A model generated the notes under the pieces. It saw only the letters and a list, made by a program, of their open reading frames with translations, searched no databases and had not been told where the DNA came from. The translations under genes and the position numbers were made by a program. 64,000 nucleotides of DNA from DASQMT01 sp963835735 (GTDB taxonomy: Bacteria; Actinomycetota; Thermoleophilia; Solirubrobacterales; Solirubrobacteraceae). This document shows positions 59,995 to 64,000 of this stretch, one piece after another (position 1 is the stretch's first letter; the number at the start of each line of letters is the position of its first letter). The DNA is taken from contig CAWIGP010000008.1 of assembly GCA_963835735.1 (NCBI GenBank), positions 62,001-126,000 of the forward strand, given 5' to 3'.

Positions 59995-60881
59995 GAGATC
60001 TCCTCACCGGTCAGCAGCACGAACACGTCCTCGAGGTTCGCCGGCCGGCGCTCGCCGGCTGGCGCGTCGCCGTTGATCCGCAGCACGGCGACCGACGTGC
60101 CGGTACGGCGTGTCGCCAGGCCCGCGGCCTGCGCCTCCGCCTCGACCTCGACCAGCCTGGCCGGCGGACCGTAGACCTCGACCGCCTCGCGCCCTGCGTG
60201 CTCGACGATCAGATCCTGCGGCGGGCCCATCGCGACCGCGCGACCGTGCGACATGATCGTGACGGAGTCCGCCAGCCGCTCGGCCTCCTCGATGTAGTGC
60301 GTCGACATCAGGATCGACGTGCCCTCCGAGCGCAGCCGGTCGATCAGCGCCCACAGCTCCTGGCGGACCTGCGGGTCGAGGCCGACGGTCGGCTCGTCGA
60401 GCAGCACGAGCCGCGGCCGGTGCACCAGCGCGCGGGCGATCAGCAGCCTGCGCCGCATCCCGCCCGAGAGCCTGTCGACGCGCGTGTCACGGCGGTCGGC
60501 GAGGTTGGCGATCTCCAGCGCTCGCTCGACGGCGGCCCGGCGGTCCTGCCGGCCGAGCCGGTAGAGGAACGCGAAGACGGTGAGGTTCTGCTCTACGGTC
60601 AGCGTCACGTCGAGGTTGTCGAGCTGCGGCACGACGCCGCACTCCGCGCGCGCCTGCTTGGACTCGGCGGGCAACGTGTAGCCGAGCACCTCCAGTTCGC
60701 CGGCGTCGGCGATCGCCTGCGCGGTCAGCATCCGCATCGTCGTCGACTTGCCCGCGCCGTTCGGTCCCAACAGGCCGACGCACGTGCCGTACGGCAGGTC
60801 CAGGTCGAGCCCGTCGACGGCGGTGATCGGTCCGTAGCGCTTGACGACACCGCGCAGTCGGATGGCCAGAGAGTCACTCAT
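59991..60881 (-). CDS. ABC exporter ATP-binding protein, NodI-like
   Basis: 296 residues. Walker A GPNGAGKST, signature RLSGGMRRRLLIARALVHRPR, Walker B LVLLDEPTVGLDP and the H-loop LMSTHYIEEAERL are all normal. The C-terminal segment (NLEDVFVLLTGEEI) is typical of the NodI/DrrA family. Start MSDSLAIRL at 60881. Function is export of an unknown lipid, oligosaccharide or drug together with the adjacent permease. Confidence 0.92.
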   Translation of the reverse strand: MSDSLAIRLRGVVKRYGPITAVDGLDLDLPYGTCVGLLGPNGAGKSTTMRMLTAQAIADAGELEVLGYTLPAESKQARAECGVVPQLDNLDVTLTVEQNLTVFAFLYRLGRQDRRAAVERALEIANLADRRDTRVDRLSGGMRRRLLIARALVHRPRLVLLDEPTVGLDPQVRQELWALIDRLRSEGTSILMSTHYIEEAERLADSVTIMSHGRAVAMGPPQDLIVEHAGREAVEVYGPPARLVEVEAEAQAAGLATRRTGTSVAVLRINGDAPAGERRPANLEDVFVLLTGEEIS

Positions 60882-60907
60882 CGCGACCCTCCAGGATGAC
60901 CGATCCG

Positions 60908-62278
60908 TCAGAGCGGTATCGCGTGGCCCGCGGCGAACACGTCGCCGGGATCCCACTCCGCGCGGATCGCGCGGAGCCGCGCGAACACGGGCGGCGCGTA
61001 CGCGGCGCGAAGCCGCACCGGATCGGCCTCGACGATGAAGTTGGGGTAGCTCCCGCCCGCCGACCACGGGCGGAGCGCGCTCGCCACGCTGCCGATCCAG
61101 CCACGGCTGCGATCGTCGTCGCCGGGTTCGAACCATGCGGTGCCGGCGTGCCAGTGCCACGGCGCGCTGCGGCGGCCGAGCGGCGTCGCGGCTTCGGGCA
61201 TGCGTGCGAACGCACCGCCGAGCGGCAGGAGCAGGATCGAGCCAAGCGGGGACGGGCGGCGCGCCGCGACGTCGGCCGCCGCCGCCACCACGTCGGGCCC
61301 GAGCCCGGACAGGAACCCACCGTCCATGTGCGCGCGTGTCGGCTCCTGCACGGCGAGTGGGCGCTCGAACATGCCCTGCAGCGCCGAGTAGGGCATCCGC
61401 GCCACGCCGTCGACCGGCGGGGCAAGCGCACGCAGGGGGCGGAGCACGGCGTCGCCGTCGCCCGTCCACAGCACGAGGCTCGCGACGAGCGGCGCGCCCT
61501 GGAGCCGCTCGGGCACGAACGGCAGGGGCGGCCCGCTGAGGAGCGCGAGCCCGCCGCAGAGGTCGTCGGGCGCGGCCGCGATCAGCTCGGCGTACGTGGC
61601 GGCGACCTCCGCGGCGCGGTCGACCGGCCAGGCGAGGATGCCGCCGAGCACCTCCGGGCCCACCGGCGCCAGGTCGAACTCCAACTCGACCACGACGCCG
61701 AACCCGGGGCCGCCGCCGCGGAGCGCCCAGAACAGGTCGGGATGCTCGTCGGGACTCGCGACCACCACCTCGCCGGAGGCCGTGACGAGCCGCGCCGAGC
61801 GAAGCGAGTCGGCCGCCAGCCCGAGCTTGCGCTCCAGCCAGCCGGAGCCCGAGCCGAGCGTGAAGCCGGCGACGCCGACCGACGGCATGCGCGCGCCGGT
61901 GACCGCGAGCCCATGTGCCTGGGTGGCCGCGTCGAGCTCCCGCCAGGTGGCGCCGCCCTGCACGCGCGCGGTGCGGCGCGCGGGATCGACGGACACCGCG
62001 CGCATCGGCGACAGGTCGATCGCCAGCCCGCCGTCGGCGAGCGCGAAGCCGCCGGCGGCGTGGCCGCCTCCGCGCACGGTCACCGCGAGCCCGTGCCGGC
62101 GCGCGTGGCGCAGCGCGGCGGTGACGTCGTGCGGGCCCGCGCAGCGCGCGATCAGCGCGGGGCGCCGGTCGACCGCGGCGTTGTGCAGGGCGCGTGCATC
62201 GTCGTAGCCGGCATCGCCGGGCGCCAACACCTCGCCGGCGAAGCCGCGCAACGGGTGGGTCGGGTACGCGGTGGTCAC
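60908..62278 (-). CDS. FAD-linked oxidase, PCMH/BBE family
   Basis: 456 residues. The FAD domain has VTVRGGGHAAGGFALADGGLAIDLSPM, whose His is the usual covalent flavin attachment point. The second cysteine of bicovalent BBE enzymes is absent. The C-terminal BBE segment reads YAPPVFARLRAIRAEWDPGDVFAAGHAI. It oxidises an unknown alcohol, sugar or amine with O2. The downstream ABC pair starts 26 bp away, so a shared role in natural-product biology is possible but unproven. Confidence 0.88.
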   Translation of the reverse strand: MTTAYPTHPLRGFAGEVLAPGDAGYDDARALHNAAVDRRPALIARCAGPHDVTAALRHARRHGLAVTVRGGGHAAGGFALADGGLAIDLSPMRAVSVDPARRTARVQGGATWRELDAATQAHGLAVTGARMPSVGVAGFTLGSGSGWLERKLGLAADSLRSARLVTASGEVVVASPDEHPDLFWALRGGGPGFGVVVELEFDLAPVGPEVLGGILAWPVDRAAEVAATYAELIAAAPDDLCGGLALLSGPPLPFVPERLQGAPLVASLVLWTGDGDAVLRPLRALAPPVDGVARMPYSALQGMFERPLAVQEPTRAHMDGGFLSGLGPDVVAAAADVAARRPSPLGSILLLPLGGAFARMPEAATPLGRRSAPWHWHAGTAWFEPGDDDRSRGWIGSVASALRPWSAGGSYPNFIVEADPVRLRAAYAPPVFARLRAIRAEWDPGDVFAAGHAIPL

Positions 62279-62328
62279 ACGCGTGAGACGCCGGCAGCCG
62301 CCGCCTCATTCCCCGTTACAGTCGTCCC

Positions 62329-62706
62329 GTGGCGCAGACGCTCAGCCGGACCTCGCTGACCGACGCGGAGCGCCGTGTGATCGCGCGCTTCACGCGCGCG
62401 CTCGAGCAGGAGCTCGGTCCAGCGCTCGAGGCCGTCTGGCTGTACGGGTCTCGCGCGCGCGGCGAGCCGCCGCGACCCGAATCGGACGTCGATCTGCTCG
62501 TCATCGCGCAGGGCGGCGGGACGATGGCCGTGCGCGACCGCGTGCACCACCTGGCCTACGAGGCGGCGCTGGCGGAGGGAGCCGAGCCCGCGTTCTTCTC
62601 CGTGATCACGGGCGACCCGGCATGGCTGGAGCAGCGCCGCGCGATCCGCGCATTCTTCATCCTGGACGTCGATCGCGACAAGGTCGTCATATTCGGCGGA
62701 GCATGA
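62329..62706 (+). CDS. MNT-type nucleotidyltransferase, antitoxin of an MNT-HEPN module
   Basis: 125 residues from GTG 62329. The polymerase-beta motif LYGSRARGEPPRPESDVDLLVIA holds the GS...DxD triad; the spacing is one residue longer than the usual GSx10DxD. MNT antitoxins (type VII) adenylylate and silence a partner HEPN RNase. It overlaps the HEPN remnant (ATGA). The nucleotidyltransferase looks intact. Confidence 0.87.
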   Translation: MAQTLSRTSLTDAERRVIARFTRALEQELGPALEAVWLYGSRARGEPPRPESDVDLLVIAQGGGTMAVRDRVHHLAYEAALAEGAEPAFFSVITGDPAWLEQRRAIRAFFILDVDRDKVVIFGGA

Positions 62707-62920
62707 GCCCTCGCTCCGAGGAGTACATCGACAGCGCCGAGGCGCGGCTCCGGACCGCTAGAGCGGCGCTGGACGGCGACCCGGCCGGCGCGGTCTCGGC
62801 CGCGTACTACGCGAGGCCGCAGACTACGCCGCGGCGAAGATCTCGCCGGATGAGGCTCGGGAAGCGGTCGAGCGCGCGGACGCGTTCCTGAGCGCGACGC
62901 GCACGATGCTGGAGGCTTAA
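62703..62920 (+). pseudogene. HEPN toxin with internal deletion and frameshift
   Basis: The N-terminal helix SPRSEEYIDSAEARLRTARAALDGDPAGAVSAAYYA is normal HEPN. It is followed directly by codons that, in the +2 frame from about 62810, read REAADYAAAKISPDEAREAVERADAFLSATRTMLEA, the normal HEPN C-terminus, with a stop at 62918-62920. The central 55-60 residues, including the catalytic R-x4-6-H motif, are missing. In the start frame the reading ends at 62891. The toxin is inactivated while its antitoxin is intact, as for the Phd-VapC pair at 5007-5410. Confidence 0.8.
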
Positions 62921-63660
62921 GCGGCGAGCGCGAGGCGGGGCGCCGACGCCGCGGCGACCAGCGCGCTGAAGAGAGCGAGGTGCTCGGACCGCTCCACCAT
63001 CGCCTCCGCGTGCCACTGCACCCCGAGCCAGAACGGCAGCGACGGGTCGTCGATCGCCTCGACCGTGCCGTCGGGCGCGGTCGCGATCGCGCGCAGCCCG
63101 GCGCCGAGGCGGTCGGCGGCCTGGTGGTGGAAGGAGTTGACGTCGAGCACGTCATCGCCGCAGATGGCGGCGAGCAACGAACCCGCGGCGACCGTTACGG
63201 GATGCGCAGGTTCGCTTGCGGGATCGACCTGCCGATGCCCGTCGACGTGCTGGCGCAGCGTGCCGCCGCGGGCCACGTTCATCGCCTGGGCGCCGCGGCA
63301 GATGCCTAGCAGCGGCATTGCGCGCGCGCCGGCGGCCCGCGCCAGCGCCAGCTCGGCCTCGTCGACGATGCGGTCGGTGGGCCCGAGCCTGTCGTGGCGC
63401 CGGCCCGCGCCGTAGCCGAGCGGGTCGATGTCCGGCCCGCCCGCGAGGCAGAGGCCGTCGAGCCGCTCAACCAGCTCGTCCGCGAGCGCCGCGTCGTCGC
63501 AGGCCAGTACGACGGGCAGACCGCCGGCGGCCTCGATCGCGCGCAGGTACGGAACGCCGAGGCGAAGCTCGAGCGCCGGCGCGGCCTCGTCACAGCGCTG
63601 CAGCGTGCCCAGCGTGCCCGCATGCCGCTCAGAGGTGAAGACGCCGATCAGGGGCCTCAT
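62917..63660 (-). CDS. gamma-glutamyl-GABA hydrolase-like class I glutamine amidotransferase (PuuD family)
   Basis: 247 residues from ATG 63660. The peptidase C26 core has LCLAGGPDIDPLGYG, the nucleophile elbow LLGICRGAQAMNVARGGTL (Cys) and the His-Glu pair in GVQWHAEAM. It cleaves gamma-glutamyl amides such as gamma-glutamyl-GABA in polyamine use. Stop overlaps the convergent HEPN remnant. Confidence 0.9.
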   Translation of the reverse strand: MRPLIGVFTSERHAGTLGTLQRCDEAAPALELRLGVPYLRAIEAAGGLPVVLACDDAALADELVERLDGLCLAGGPDIDPLGYGAGRRHDRLGPTDRIVDEAELALARAAGARAMPLLGICRGAQAMNVARGGTLRQHVDGHRQVDPASEPAHPVTVAAGSLLAAICGDDVLDVNSFHHQAADRLGAGLRAIATAPDGTVEAIDDPSLPFWLGVQWHAEAMVERSEHLALFSALVAAASAPRLALAA

Positions 63661-63737
63661 AGCGGGATCATCGGCCGTAGCAGGGGATTCCCGCATTGGA
63701 CGGATGGCCAGTATCGACCTCTACCCTCTTAGACCTC

Positions 63738-64000
63738 ATGTCGAGTCAATACATCTATTCGATGTACCGGTTGAGCCGGACGCATCCGCCCGACAAGCAG
63801 GTGCTCAAGGACATCTCGCTGTCGTTCTTCCCCGGCGCCAAGATCGGAGTGCTCGGCCTGAACGGGTCCGGGAAGTCGACGCTGCTGCGGATCATGGCCG
63901 GGCAGGACACCGAGTTCCGCGGCGAGGCCCAGCTCGCGCCGGGCGCGACCGTCGGGCTGCTCGAGCAGGAACCGCAGCTCGACGCCGACAAGGACGTGCG
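63738..64000 (+). CDS. ettA: ABC-F family ATPase, EttA-like, N-terminal part
   Basis: The first 87 residues run off the right edge. MSSQYIYSMYRLSRTHPPDKQVLKDISLSFFPGAKIGVLGLNGSGKSTLLRIMAGQD shows the Walker A motif and the N-terminal YIYSMYRLSR segment typical of EttA. The SLSFFPGAKIGVLG segment is close to the energy-dependent translational throttle. EttA binds the ribosomal E site and gates translation according to ADP/ATP ratio. Only the beginning is visible, so family rather than function is confident. Confidence 0.88.
   Translation, partial: MSSQYIYSMYRLSRTHPPDKQVLKDISLSFFPGAKIGVLGLNGSGKSTLLRIMAGQDTEFRGEAQLAPGATVGLLEQEPQLDADKDV

Noticed and set aside
61125..61134. GGTTCGAACC, resembling a tRNA T-arm
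   Set aside because: It lies within the coding frame of the FAD oxidoreductase, and no acceptor stem or anticodon arm can be formed around it.

Overview
The window is a GC-rich (roughly 70% or more by eye), densely packed bacterial chromosome segment. Most genes sit in short runs with 4-base start/stop overlaps. The gene set points to Actinomycetota: a NucS-type mismatch endonuclease in place of MutS/MutL, a fused 2-oxoglutarate decarboxylase/dehydrogenase polypeptide of the Kgd type, a SARP/BTAD regulator, a dUMP-forming-type dCTP deaminase, DUF1707, and an ECF sigma factor paired with a DGPF/YCII protein. The style fits Thermoleophilia (Solirubrobacterales), but that placement is inference from gene style, not a database match.

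Layout. 1-6.2 kb: end of a TPR protein, phosphoesterase, pentapeptide protein, cupins, a GNAT-Bcp pair divergent from a GntR-sterol desaturase operon, a Phd-VapC module with a gutted toxin, and Fpg. 6.3-17.5 kb: M20 peptidase, a MITE-like insertion, SixA-type phosphatase, a two-component system behind a frameshifted secreted glycoside hydrolase, SARP-EamA, an ECF sigma factor, aldehyde dehydrogenase, PPIase and DEAD-box helicase. 17.6-25.8 kb: ABC exporter, LLM oxidoreductase, quinone oxidoreductase, PfkB kinase, dCTP deaminase, citrate synthase, GNAT. 25.8-28.7 kb: a TetR-MMPL efflux locus with at least eight one-base indels. 28.7-43.4 kb: mostly housekeeping and hydrolase genes (MetF, three MBL-fold proteins, M29 aminopeptidase, pyruvate kinase, UbiB-like kinase, Ppx/GppA, penicillin acylase). 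43.4-49.6 kb: NUDIX protein, the 1400-residue E2o-E1o fusion with two lipoyl domains, and a DUF1707 protein. 49.6-56 kb: VOC, DUF1028, ATL protein, YjbQ, TetR and a frameshifted NmrA-like gene, NucS, and the DGPF-ECF42 pair. 56-64 kb: a palindromic-repeat cluster, a J-domain/TPR protein, a vanadium haloperoxidase with a His/Asp-rich tail, an ABC-2 exporter, an FAD oxidoreductase, an MNT-HEPN module with a gutted toxin, a PuuD-like hydrolase, and the start of an ABC-F (EttA) gene.

Central metabolism is well represented: pyruvate kinase, citrate synthase and the 2-oxoglutarate enzyme span glycolysis into the TCA cycle, and MetF supplies one-carbon units. Regulation is mostly local. Several one-component regulators face or lead their targets, and inverted-repeat operators are visible in front of the GntR gene, the Phd antitoxin, the TetR/MMPL pair and the TetR/NmrA pair.

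The most unusual signals are these. Both toxin-antitoxin modules keep an intact antitoxin, but each toxin has lost its centre. A 159-bp MITE-like element flanked by CTAG supplies a stop codon. Families of palindromic repeats sit between genes. The E2o-E1o fusion carries its own tandem lipoyl domains. One-base indels, mostly in short homopolymers, cluster so tightly that sequence error must be considered alongside gene decay. No rRNA, tRNA, CRISPR array or autonomous transposase was seen.
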